Of a DNA stretch of 64,000 bases, positions 18,513 through 26,946 are shown piece after piece. The DNA is taken from contig JAJTXY010000019.1 in the NCBI GenBank assembly GCA_021463865.1, positions 1-64,000 of the forward strand, given 5' to 3'. The position numbers and the translations under genes are program-made. The DNA is from Anaerolineae bacterium (GTDB taxonomy: Bacteria > Chloroflexota > Anaerolineae > Aggregatilineales > J027). Below the pieces are notes generated by a model. The model made no database searches and was not told the DNA's origin. It saw only the letters and a program-made list of their open reading frames with translations. The stretch's first letter is position 1, and each line of letters begins with the position of its first letter.

Positions 18513-19154
18513 TTACATTTCTGACCTTAGAAAAGTCGCTAAGGTGGTGGAGGCCGATTGGAGATGCTGGCGAAGTAACTGAACGGCTTGTGGCCTGTTT
18601 CCAGCACGGCAGGCTTGCAAAATCGCGTAATGTTCAGACTGGGAAGTGGTTTGAAAACCGAGGTCATTGAGATAGAGCACCAGATAACGCGCCACATTGA
18701 TATGCAGGGGTTCCAAGATACTTATCAATCGGGGCAGTTGGCCGGCTTGGTACAATTGGGCGTGAAATTGCCAATTGAGTTCCGTCCAACGGGCCACATC
18801 GGTCTCAACATCCATCACCCGCAGTGTGTTTTCGGCCTGCATCAATTGGGCTGGTGTATGATGTGGAATCGCCGATTCAAGGGCGACGGTTTCCAAAGCG
18901 ATGCGGATGGTATAAATCTCACCTGCCTCTGCTGCATTTAAGCTCGAAACAAAAGCGCCGCGATTGGGGTGCAATGTTACCAACCCTTCGACTTTGAGTT
19001 GCACCAAAGCCTCGCGGATAGGAATCTTGCTAATGCCTAGTTCTTCAGCGATTTTGTCTTGGCGCAGGGGTTCATTACTTTTGATCTCCCCGCGTAGAAT
19101 TGCCATCCGAAGATATTCCGCCACATACTCGGCAGTGTTTTTGGCTAGTACCAA
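18513..19154 (-). CDS. GntR family (FCD/FadR subfamily) transcriptional regulator
   Basis: About 213 residues. The N-terminal winged helix contains LRQDKIAEELGISKIPIREAL, the hallmark GntR recognition helix, and HPNRGAFV forms the wing. The helical FCD domain follows, with metal or effector residues in the DVARWTELNWQFHAQLY and QSEHYAIL helices. The TTG at 19154 is preferred because GGAGGGG stands 5 bases before it; the frame stays open to 19217 but that part overlaps the promoter. It probably represses itself and the downstream SHMT-like gene through the palindrome at 19196-19207, responding to an amino-acid-type ligand. Confidence 0.88.
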   Translation of the reverse strand: MVLAKNTAEYVAEYLRMAILRGEIKSNEPLRQDKIAEELGISKIPIREALVQLKVEGLVTLHPNRGAFVSSLNAAEAGEIYTIRIALETVALESAIPHHTPAQLMQAENTLRVMDVETDVARWTELNWQFHAQLYQAGQLPRLISILEPLHINVARYLVLYLNDLGFQTTSQSEHYAILQACRAGNRPQAVQLLRQHLQSASTTLATFLRSEM

Positions 19155-19189
19155 TCGTCCCCTCCAATAATCTACACTATTCGTATAAT

Positions 19190-19217
19190 TGTATAATCGT
19201 ATACGATTTTCTGTCAA
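19190..19217 (-). promoter_or_regulatory. Promoter of gntR with palindromic operator in the spacer
   Basis: On the minus strand TTGACA (19212-19217) and TATACA (19190-19195) are 16 bases apart. The perfect 12-bp palindrome ATCGTATACGAT (19196-19207) fills most of the spacer, and a related half (TTCGTATAATT) continues downstream at about 19180-19190. A dimer bound there would block RNA polymerase. The TTG start at 19154 fits this layout. Confidence 0.75.
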
Positions 19218-19329
19218 GATATACAGAACAAAGTCACCTAAACCAGTGACTTACTCGCTTGCCGCCCCAAAACATTTCATCTACAGTCATTTTTAGAGTC
19301 AAAACTCGAAATTAGGGAAATGACCCTTG

Positions 19330-19863
19330 ATGAGCGAATTACCCAAAACGAAGCGTATTTTGGTTGTCTATGCCTCACGCGGCGGCACAACCCGCGAAAT
19401 AGCCGAGCAGATAGCCGAGACTCTCCGTCTTAAGGGAATAGGGGTAGAAACCGCCGCAGTAAAGAAGGTGTCAAACGCAGGCGACTATGACGTGATTGTG
19501 TTGGGTAGCGCAATTTACTTCCGGCGCATGATGCCATCCGCTGTTCGTTTTATCCGACAAAACACGAGCATTTTGGAGTCTTGCCCAGTCGCAGTTTTCA
19601 GTGTTGGCGCTCAAATGAGAAAGCCTACTCCCCAAAATCATGCCCTTGTCGAGAAGTGGGTTCGTAGAGGCTTGAGGCCCTATCCCAACATCCAACCCAT
19701 TGCAGTGGAGCATTTCGCCGGGGCAGTCGCATTCAGACGACTGAATGTATTGTGGCGTGTGCTGCTGATTATCACCTTTGGGGAACGGGGTGATTGGCGG
19801 GATTTAAACGCGGTACGCACTTGGGTGAATCATATCTACCCCCTATTGGTTAACGAGATTTAG
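19330..19863 (+). CDS. Flavodoxin-domain protein (HemG-like)
   Basis: The 177-residue protein begins with the flavodoxin FMN-phosphate loop YASRGGTTREIA, followed by VIVLGSAIYFRRMMPSAVRFIR, typical of the menaquinone-dependent protoporphyrinogen oxidase (HemG/flavodoxin_5) group. HemG oxidises protoporphyrinogen IX for haem synthesis; other members only carry electrons. No haem genes are nearby, so the substrate is uncertain. The ATG at 19330 is chosen over the adjoining TTG at 19327. Its end overlaps the convergent modB by 14 bases. Confidence 0.85.
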   Translation: MSELPKTKRILVVYASRGGTTREIAEQIAETLRLKGIGVETAAVKKVSNAGDYDVIVLGSAIYFRRMMPSAVRFIRQNTSILESCPVAVFSVGAQMRKPTPQNHALVEKWVRRGLRPYPNIQPIAVEHFAGAVAFRRLNVLWRVLLIITFGERGDWRDLNAVRTWVNHIYPLLVNEI

Positions 19864-20743
19864 CGGAATCTTGCCGATCTTCGCGGCTCAGTAGCTGTAC
19901 TACAAACAAAACACTGGCAGCAATACCAATCAAAATCAGAGCTGTCCAAAGGGCTGCTGGAATATTCTGCTGATAGGTCTTATAAATCAACAGCGTCATG
20001 GTTTGGGTACGTCCCGGCGCACTGCCCGCGAACAAAATAGTCGCCCCAAATTCACCCAGCGCCCTTGCCCAACTCATCAAAGCCCCTGTCAGCAAGGCCC
20101 GACTGGAAAGCGGTAAGGTGACTAACCAGAAACGACGCCAGCGTGAAGCGCCATCCACCAAAGCAGCGGCCTCGATTTCACGATCCACATGATTAAACCC
20201 GACTTGGGCTGACCGCACATAAAAAGGCATTGCCACAAAGGTTTGGGCCAAAATGACGGCATAGCGGGTAAAGGTCAGTCGAATGCCTAAATCCATTAGT
20301 GTCGGGCCAAGCAATCCACGTCTGCCGAACGCAACCAACAGTGCAAAACCAGCCACCGCTGGAGGCAACACAATAGGTAGCTCAACCAGCACATTCAACA
20401 GCCGCCGACCCCAAAAGTGACCGCGTGACAGAACATAGGCCAATGGCGTTCCAAGTAGCAAAATCAGCGCGAGGCTTACAGTGGTGGTCTGGAAAGTGAG
20501 GGAGATGGCTTGGGGGAGAAGTGGATCGGCTCCCGCTTCCCATGCCTGTTCTTGGTAGACGCGGTAAATGAGAGAACCTAAAGGCAAGGCGATCAACAGA
20601 ATCGCCAACAGAAACAACAGGGCAAGACCGCTTTTCCCCAAAAGGTTGATTAGCCAGCGGAAACCCTGCAAAACATAGGGGATTTTGTGAAAAGGGGTGA
20701 CACGCACATCACCCCGACTCCCTTTCGTCTCTTGGATATCCAT
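19850..20743 (-). CDS. modB: Molybdate ABC transporter permease
   Basis: This 297-residue permease has about six membrane helices and the conserved cytoplasmic EAA-type loop (REIEAAALVDGASRWRRF) that couples to the ATPase. The motif VELPIVLPPAVAGFALL is characteristic of ModB/CysT permeases. It imports molybdate (or tungstate) delivered by ModA. It starts 6 bases after modA, with AGGA ahead of the ATG. The expected ATPase gene modC does not follow; the next gene is convergent. The N-terminus has about 35 extra polar residues before the first helix. Confidence 0.93.
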   Translation of the reverse strand: MDIQETKGSRGDVRVTPFHKIPYVLQGFRWLINLLGKSGLALLFLLAILLIALPLGSLIYRVYQEQAWEAGADPLLPQAISLTFQTTTVSLALILLLGTPLAYVLSRGHFWGRRLLNVLVELPIVLPPAVAGFALLVAFGRRGLLGPTLMDLGIRLTFTRYAVILAQTFVAMPFYVRSAQVGFNHVDREIEAAALVDGASRWRRFWLVTLPLSSRALLTGALMSWARALGEFGATILFAGSAPGRTQTMTLLIYKTYQQNIPAALWTALILIGIAASVLFVVQLLSREDRQDSAKSR

Positions 20744-20749
20744 TGAATC

Positions 20750-22006
20750 CTATTCTACAGGTGGAGCGTCACGCACTTCCAAGCTGACCAAGCCACTTAC
20801 ATAACGGCCACCCCGATCATCACCGGGAACCACCAATTGTGGTGCATCCAAAGCCGTCCCATCTTTTTCAAAAGCGACTAAGATAGGTTGATTGCCAAAT
20901 TCAGGGTCAATCTCACCCCATGCGATGACGGCCTGAAATCCATTGCCACCTGTCGCCACGATATAGAAGCCCAGTTTATCATTGCCTACGTCGGCATTAA
21001 AATTGACCTGTGCGCTACTCAAAATATCCCATAACAACACGCCTGTGAAACTTGCACTAACAGTATCCTCGCCGCCGAGATACATCACTTCAGCTGTTTG
21101 GGAGGGATAAGCGCGTAGATTATCCATAGTCAAGATGAGTGGGTTATAAACCTGTCCCCCCACATGCAGGGTGCCATCGCTTGGAAGGCTGATAGTGTTA
21201 GGGATTTCTGGAATTCGCACTGAAATAAAATTCCAAGCCACTAGGATATCCTGACCCGCATCCGACAGCACGTAATCAATAAACGCTTGGGTCAATTCTT
21301 TATTGGGTGAATCGTTGGTGATGCCAATTGGATAGGTCGCCAGTGTGTTATAGGCGTCCGGCACACTTATCATTTTGACATCTTCGGCAATATCCGGCGT
21401 GACATCCGAAACATAGACTAGGCCCGCATCGGCTTCCCCTAATGCGACCTTTGCCGTAACCTGCCGTACAGTGTCCTCTTCAGAAACGACATTATTAAAA
21501 AAGGCTGTCTTAAACTCTTCGCCATAGCCTGCCACGTCGACCAGTTTGTCGACCATCGCGTTAGTGTAATCGCGTACTGGAACACCTTCGGCTGCAATCA
21601 CCAGCAACACCCCATCGTTCGATAAATCATGTAAAGTCTCGATGTCAGCAGGGTTATCGGCAGGCACAATCACGACTAAGCGATTTTTGGCGAACGTATA
21701 CGTTTTGCCTTCAATCCGACCCGCATCTTTCGCCACCTGCATTTGCCGATTATTGGCACTCGCAAAAATATCGGCAGGCGCACCCTCGGCTAACTGGGCG
21801 GCGAGATCGGATGATGCCCCAAATTGAAATTCGACGTTCACTCCCGGATTGGCAGCCTCAAAAACCCTACCGATTTCCTCGAAGGCATCCGTCAGTGAAG
21901 CAGCAGCTAGGACGGTCAGGGTTGTGTCTTGGGCATAGGCATGGTGTGGAACAAAAAGCAGCAATAATGCAACAACTAAAATAACCGACAAAGCACTACG
22001 TTTCAT
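20750..22006 (-). CDS. modA: ModA molybdate-binding protein fused to a molybdopterin-binding domain
   Basis: The protein has 418 residues. A signal peptide (basic start, hydrophobic core, cleavage near YAQD) is followed by a full ModA domain with AASLTDAF, FGASSDLAAQL and GAPADIFASA, which bind the oxyanion. From about residue 283 a second domain begins, with VGGQVYNPLILTMDNLRAYP, GVLLWDIL and WGEIDPEFG; this resembles the molybdopterin-binding domain of sulfite oxidase-type oxidoreductases. ModA is normally only about 250 residues, so the tail is an unusual addition. It lacks the conserved Cys expected for Mo coordination in that family. GAGGAGG precedes the ATG, and the start overlaps padR by 11 bases. 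Confidence 0.88.
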   Translation of the reverse strand: MKRSALSVILVVALLLLFVPHHAYAQDTTLTVLAAASLTDAFEEIGRVFEAANPGVNVEFQFGASSDLAAQLAEGAPADIFASANNRQMQVAKDAGRIEGKTYTFAKNRLVVIVPADNPADIETLHDLSNDGVLLVIAAEGVPVRDYTNAMVDKLVDVAGYGEEFKTAFFNNVVSEEDTVRQVTAKVALGEADAGLVYVSDVTPDIAEDVKMISVPDAYNTLATYPIGITNDSPNKELTQAFIDYVLSDAGQDILVAWNFISVRIPEIPNTISLPSDGTLHVGGQVYNPLILTMDNLRAYPSQTAEVMYLGGEDTVSASFTGVLLWDILSSAQVNFNADVGNDKLGFYIVATGGNGFQAVIAWGEIDPEFGNQPILVAFEKDGTALDAPQLVVPGDDRGGRYVSGLVSLEVRDAPPVE

Positions 22007-22544
22007 CTAATTCCTCCTCATTGAACGGGACAAGTTCGCAGCGATCAATCCACTGCAAAATTGCACCGAGTTGGGCAATCTGCAATTCTACTGCCAAAAA
22101 GCCAATCCCCGGTGCTGTTTGGTCACGTTGAGTCAGCAAATGATGATGGGCTTTCATACACGCCTTTTTTTGATACTCCACCAATGCGGCTGTTGGCCTA
22201 TTCTGCAAACGGGCAATATACAATCGGCTCAGAAATTCGACCCGCACACACCGGATACTAGATAGGGGAGACGGGTTGTACAGCCATGTTTCAAAACGAT
22301 TCTTTCCCTGTGTCGTAAGCGTATATTCGGTGCGTGTTGGCGCATTAATGACCTCAATCGCTTGCCCCACAATCAGCCCCTGCTGTTCAAGACGTTTTAG
22401 TACGGCATACAACTGGCTGGTGCTTAAATTCCACACCTGCCCTAGCTTGGTTAGGTCTCGGAAATGTTCCAACAATTGATAGCCATGGCTGGGTTGGATT
22501 GCCAATAAGCCTAACAGCACTTCGTCGGGTGTTAACTGGCTCAC
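21996..22544 (-). CDS. PadR family transcriptional regulator
   Basis: The 182-residue protein has an N-terminal winged helix with LLGLLAIQPSHGYQLLEHF and STSQLYAVLKRLEQQGLI, the PadR hallmark, then a hinge (RTEYTLTTQGKNRFETWL) and a C-terminal helical dimerisation domain. PadR proteins usually repress their own operon and release DNA on ligand binding. It is the first gene of padR-modA-modB and overlaps modA, so it probably governs molybdate uptake. This is an unusual choice, since ModE normally does this. The inverted repeat over its own -10 (22576-22594) is the likely operator. Confidence 0.9.
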   Translation of the reverse strand: MSQLTPDEVLLGLLAIQPSHGYQLLEHFRDLTKLGQVWNLSTSQLYAVLKRLEQQGLIVGQAIEVINAPTRTEYTLTTQGKNRFETWLYNPSPLSSIRCVRVEFLSRLYIARLQNRPTAALVEYQKKACMKAHHHLLTQRDQTAPGIGFLAVELQIAQLGAILQWIDRCELVPFNEEELDET

Positions 22545-22575
22545 AATACTGCTACCTTGACGTAACCACAGCCCA

Positions 22576-22605
22576 CTATTCTAACATGGAATAGATTACA
22601 AACAA
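22576..22605 (-). promoter_or_regulatory. Promoter and operator of padR-modAB
   Basis: On the minus strand TTGTTT (22600-22605) and TAGAAT (22578-22583) are 16 bases apart, with TG one base before the -10. The inverted repeat CTATTC-N7-GAATAG (22576-22594) covers the -10, a natural repressor site for PadR. Confidence 0.6.
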
Positions 22606-22611
22606 ATAACA

Positions 22612-23649
22612 TTAGGGTTGTAGTGGCTTCAGGTATACCGTAATTTCACTGCGATTATGAAACAACTGACGTGCCCCGGCAATGCCATAGGCTTTGCGTA
22701 AAATATCGAAGGTCTGTTTAAGAACAGGCTGTCGATCTTCTTCGGGCAATTTGAGCGTCATCAATCCTGCCCCGTGAGGATAGAGAAATGTGGCATAGGA
22801 AACCATGACACGGGCTGAATCACGGGCATCCATCCGCATATCGTTGACAATCAGGTCATAAAAATCTGGTTCATCTTTGAGATAGGCTTGGGCAGTCATG
22901 CGTAAATAGCGAATCCCGTCATCTCCCTTAAGCCGAATATCTAAGCGGGCCGGGTCAATCGCGGTGACATACTGCCCCTTTTGGCGTAAAATGCGTGTCC
23001 ACCCCCCCGGCGCAGCACCTAGATCAAGGGCCAACCCGCGCACAGGCAGTTCAACTTTAAAGACCTCTAGCGCCTCTAATAACTTAAACTCGGCACGGCT
23101 GATTTGTTCGTCTTCGTGCATAAAACGGCGCATCCCCCCGGCCCAATCCGAGATATTCAGCATCGTTGGAGAAAGGCCAAGATAGGCAATGGCTGGATTT
23201 TGGGCGACCACTACTGACAAAATTTGCAGGGGCTTACGGACATCCAGTGGGGCATCGGTAGACTCGTGAATCAGATTGGCAAGGGCGGTATTCACATCAA
23301 AGGGCTTAAGCGGATAGTTCTTGCTCAAAATACGGGTTTGCACTGAAAAAAGCAGTTCAGGGTCAATTAATTCATTAAATTCCACCGCGACAGCCTGCAA
23401 TAGGTCGTCTAAATCCTGCGGATTGGAATGTAAGGATACGGTCACTTGGACGGGGCAAAGATGGCGCACAAAAATGGGTGGCTGTTGATGCCATTTTTCG
23501 GCAAACTCCCAATAGGAATCCCCTAACTCAACTAACAGTACACCGGGGGATAAAATTTCTTCAATATGGGCATTTGCGGCAGCTTCTTTTAATTCATGGC
23601 GGGCAAGGTCAACGGAATCCGGGTCACAGGTCAAAATGGCTTGAGGCAT
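22612..23649 (-). CDS. FtsJ/RlmM-like SAM-dependent RNA methyltransferase
   Basis: About 345 residues. The N-terminal half resembles a THUMP-like RNA-binding region. The C-terminal Rossmann methyltransferase domain has the SAM motif LDLGAAPGGWTRIL, an Asp in IVNDMRMD and a Lys in LKLPEED, giving the K-D-K type catalytic set of 2'-O ribose methyltransferases such as RlmM (23S rRNA C2498) and RlmE. The upstream SRAEFKLLEAL segment supplies the first Lys. The ATG at 23649 is chosen because GAAAG stands before it; the frame is open to 23703. Precise rRNA target unknown. Confidence 0.88.
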   Translation of the reverse strand: MPQAILTCDPDSVDLARHELKEAAANAHIEEILSPGVLLVELGDSYWEFAEKWHQQPPIFVRHLCPVQVTVSLHSNPQDLDDLLQAVAVEFNELIDPELLFSVQTRILSKNYPLKPFDVNTALANLIHESTDAPLDVRKPLQILSVVVAQNPAIAYLGLSPTMLNISDWAGGMRRFMHEDEQISRAEFKLLEALEVFKVELPVRGLALDLGAAPGGWTRILRQKGQYVTAIDPARLDIRLKGDDGIRYLRMTAQAYLKDEPDFYDLIVNDMRMDARDSARVMVSYATFLYPHGAGLMTLKLPEEDRQPVLKQTFDILRKAYGIAGARQLFHNRSEITVYLKPLQP

Positions 23650-23715
23650 AACTTGTCTTTCATAAGGGGCGATTGATTGAACCAACCACCCCACACTAAC
23701 CACATGGGTAAAGAT

Positions 23716-25047
23716 TTACTGGGCCGTACTGGTCGAATATTGGAAGGGCGTCACCGTCGGTGGGAAGCGATAAGGTTGCGTTGGAATCAGTGTCGGTGGC
23801 GGGCCATCCGCTCCCAACGATCCACGCCACGCCGTTTCCATATCTACCAGCGACATGCTCGTAACAATCTGCAAGGCATCATTACGCGGTGTACCTGTCG
23901 CCAATTCATGGATAAGTTGATGATGAGCTTCCAATCCAAAAGTATCGGTCAGCCACACAAAAAACGTGTAGCCAATATCATACCCCAAGCGCCCTTGTCC
24001 GTCTGGCCCTGTTTCAAAAGAGATCGGGCCGTCACCTTCCAACAAAATGGGCAATTCGTCATGCTGAGCCAGATTCCGCACACGCCGGACATAGCTGTAC
24101 TGCTGATCGAGTTCAAAAAAGGTAGCATTGCCTTCCGTAAACCATGAACCAGCCGGGAAAGCATCCGGGGCCATATGAAATTGATAGAGATGCCCAATTT
24201 CATGCAGCACCGTGCCATAGGCAAGGCGACGGGAATCCTCATCCGAAATAACCTGCACCGTCGCACCCCAGTCATCGGAGGTCTGTCCAATCACACTACT
24301 GCCACCGAACGCATCCCGCCACCGCTGGAAATCTGTTTGGTTGGAAAAGAGAATGACGCGCGGAATATAGGGCAGAGGTTCCCCCCACGCCGCGATAAAG
24401 GTCTCGTGTTGTTCTGCGACTGCCGCCACCGTCAAATCCAAGATTTCTTCAGGCAGGCCAGATTGAATATAGACAATCACATCCTCGGATTCAGTGCGCT
24501 CCCATTCATCCCCAGAATCCGCATATTCATTGCCCAAAATCCAGTCGGTGCGATAGCGGTTGCCCTCACTATCGGCAAAACTCCAATAGAAATTGACGGC
24601 GACCCAAGGCGGCAAGGATTCATCCGGACGCCAGCGCATCGAGACATGGCCCGTTCGAGTATCAATCTCGGCATCGCGCCGGGTCAGTTTACCGGGGACA
24701 TGTGACCAAATCACGGAGGCTTGGACGATCTCCCCCTTATCACTGCTGGCAACCGTCGAAAAACCAAATCCGTTAGGATAATAGCTTTCAAAATCACTTT
24801 CACTGACTGTCCATGTGGCATCACCCTCACTGGTGCCGGGTAAATAGTAGGGCAAATCCCATTGTGTGGTTTGCGTATACCAATCATCACCAAACGGTGT
24901 AGGGGTCGTGGTTATGCCCCCCTGAGCAGATGCGGTCAAATTAACCACCAGCAGCACGGAGAATAACAATCCCCACACCGCCAGAAGTGCTGGTATGATA
25001 AGGCGGCGTTGACGAGCAGGGTTACGATAAGATTCAGGTGTCACCAC
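23716..25047 (-). CDS. Membrane-anchored or secreted gluzincin metalloprotease (peptidase MA-like)
   Basis: About 443 residues. An N-terminal hydrophobic segment (LLAVWGLLFSVLLVVNL) anchors or exports it. The middle is a beta-rich domain, and the C-terminal half has the zinc motif HEIGH in VLHEIGHLYQFHM, followed about 20 residues later by WFTEGNATFFE, whose Glu is the third zinc ligand of the peptidase MA/gluzincin fold. It acts outside the membrane; the substrate is unknown. GTG at 25047 is preferred since AAAGGA lies 5 bases before it, but the frame is open from 25065. Its 5' end lies head to head with the glycosyltransferase gene and the two may overlap. Confidence 0.87.
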   Translation of the reverse strand: MVTPESYRNPARQRRLIIPALLAVWGLLFSVLLVVNLTASAQGGITTTPTPFGDDWYTQTTQWDLPYYLPGTSEGDATWTVSESDFESYYPNGFGFSTVASSDKGEIVQASVIWSHVPGKLTRRDAEIDTRTGHVSMRWRPDESLPPWVAVNFYWSFADSEGNRYRTDWILGNEYADSGDEWERTESEDVIVYIQSGLPEEILDLTVAAVAEQHETFIAAWGEPLPYIPRVILFSNQTDFQRWRDAFGGSSVIGQTSDDWGATVQVISDEDSRRLAYGTVLHEIGHLYQFHMAPDAFPAGSWFTEGNATFFELDQQYSYVRRVRNLAQHDELPILLEGDGPISFETGPDGQGRLGYDIGYTFFVWLTDTFGLEAHHQLIHELATGTPRNDALQIVTSMSLVDMETAWRGSLGADGPPPTLIPTQPYRFPPTVTPFQYSTSTAQ

Positions 25048-25073
25048 AATATTCCTTTCCATCACAACTCGAC

Positions 25074-26924
25074 ATGTTAAAGTTTAAGCGAAATTTCAGA
25101 AAACTAAACTCAGAAAAACTACCATCATGGCTGGCTCTCCTTGGTTCAGTGCTTGTTCTGCTATTGGCAGCATACCTGCGTATACACCACCTCGACGCAA
25201 ATGGCTTATGGGGCGATGAGGGTTGGTCAGTCGAATTTTCCGAACCCAGCAGTCCGGCGCTTGTCACCCGTAATCTAGTAGATGATTTACACCCCCCATT
25301 GTATTTCGTAACACTCAGTGCATGGCGGCAGGTTGCGGGGGACACCGAAATTCCGATGCGGTTTTGGGCGGTATGTCCGGCTCTTTTGTCTATCGCGCTG
25401 GTAGACCGGATTGGGCGGAAGTTGTTCTCACCCTCTGCCGGAATCGCGGCGGGATTGGTCTTGGCGATTGCCGATAAACATATTTTGCTCTCACAAGAAG
25501 TACGGCATTATCCCCTTGCCTTTATGTGGATGGCAGCCAGTAGCCTCGTATTTCTGCTGTGGCTGGAAAACCCGACCCGCCGACGCACTTTGCTTTATGC
25601 GATGCTCATCATCGCGGGTGTCTATACCCATTATTACACCACCCTCATCTTGCCGGTTCAGGTCATCTACGCCACGCTGGTACTGTCTCCACGAAGGTGC
25701 ATCTGGCACTTACTCGGCATTATGGGTCTATCACTGCTGGCCTTCGCGCCTTGGGCCATTGTCGCCGTGCATCAACTATTGATTCGGCCCGAAGGCATCC
25801 TTCATTCCATGTCCCTGTCGTGGGAGACCGCCGATACCTTGACGATTGATTATTTGGGTAGACCTGTCATCTTGGGCATTGGATTAATATTGGTCGGCAG
25901 CTTGGCGTTCAAAAATCGTCTGCAATGGAATCAATCCCCTACTGTGTGGTATCCGGTGTTATGGTTGGGTGTGCCGATTGCCATTTCAATTGTGGTCTAT
26001 CCGCTGGTGACAGTGCTGACAGATCGTAATCTGGCCCTGCTGCTGCTGCCGATTGCCATTCTCGCGGGGCATGGCATCGTGTCTTTTCGTCCACCCGGAC
26101 GTGTTATTCTTGCGGTGTTGGTATTGGTGAATGGGCTTGCCAGTACCGATTCGCGCTATGTTCAACCCGATTGGCGCACCATGGCCCGCTATGTCACCCA
26201 AAATTACCCGATTGGTGAACCTGTTTTGATGGACGTGCGAGGCGGTGACAAAGCTCTCGCCTATTATCTACGGCGCTATTTACCCCCTGACACGCAGGTT
26301 ATTTCACTGAATCAATGGCGTATTGACTACGGCATCTATTTTCAAGGGCCTGTACAAGATTTGCTTCAGGCCAATAACGGTTTCTGGGTCGCCTATTGGG
26401 GGGATGGCCCATACGAAATGGACAGCACCTATCAAAATTATGGTTATACCCAAACCGCCATGCACCGTTTTTATCATCTTGGGGCACCGATTGACTGGTA
26501 TCATTATGACCGTCTGCCGACGAGCGATGAGGTTCTGGGAATTTTTGGCGATTCCATCCAACTGCATCGGGTCAAAACGACCTTTGAGGTTAAGCGAGGA
26601 GAACCATTAACCGTCAGTTTGTGGTGGAGCACCGCCGAAAAGCTCACCATTAGCTACAGCGTCTCCGTATTTTTGCTCGATGGCAATGATGTCCTTCGCG
26701 CTCAACACGACAGTGCCCCACAAAATGGACACTCCCCCACCAATTCTTGGACACCGAATCAGGTGGTGCTGGACAGCCATGCGGTAAAAATTCCCAAAGA
26801 TTTGCCACACGGCGACTATTTATTGGCCGTCAAAGTGTATAACTCTGCCGATGGGCAAATCTTGCATATTCTGACAGATGGTGCTATAGAGTATCTCATT
26901 ATTGGGACGGTGCAGGTGCGCTGA
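25074..26924 (+). CDS. GT39-type polytopic glycosyltransferase
   Basis: About 616 residues with roughly ten membrane helices. The first outside loop carries the catalytic acidic motif GDEGWSVEF and LHPPLYF, as in GT-C glycosyltransferases of the dolichyl-phosphate-mannose mannosyltransferase (GT39/ArnT-like) group. The C-terminal 200 residues are soluble and beta-rich. It would move a sugar from a polyprenyl phosphate to a protein or lipid outside the cell. The frame is open from a GTG at 25038; ATG at 25074 is taken because basic residues then precede the first helix, but no clear ribosome site marks either. It is divergent from the metalloprotease gene with almost no promoter space. Confidence 0.85.
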   Translation: MLKFKRNFRKLNSEKLPSWLALLGSVLVLLLAAYLRIHHLDANGLWGDEGWSVEFSEPSSPALVTRNLVDDLHPPLYFVTLSAWRQVAGDTEIPMRFWAVCPALLSIALVDRIGRKLFSPSAGIAAGLVLAIADKHILLSQEVRHYPLAFMWMAASSLVFLLWLENPTRRRTLLYAMLIIAGVYTHYYTTLILPVQVIYATLVLSPRRCIWHLLGIMGLSLLAFAPWAIVAVHQLLIRPEGILHSMSLSWETADTLTIDYLGRPVILGIGLILVGSLAFKNRLQWNQSPTVWYPVLWLGVPIAISIVVYPLVTVLTDRNLALLLLPIAILAGHGIVSFRPPGRVILAVLVLVNGLASTDSRYVQPDWRTMARYVTQNYPIGEPVLMDVRGGDKALAYYLRRYLPPDTQVISLNQWRIDYGIYFQGPVQDLLQANNGFWVAYWGDGPYEMDSTYQNYGYTQTAMHRFYHLGAPIDWYHYDRLPTSDEVLGIFGDSIQLHRVKTTFEVKRGEPLTVSLWWSTAEKLTISYSVSVFLLDGNDVLRAQHDSAPQNGHSPTNSWTPNQVVLDSHAVKIPKDLPHGDYLLAVKVYNSADGQILHILTDGAIEYLIIGTVQVR

Positions 26925-26946
26925 CCACAATTTGCGGGAGAGAACC

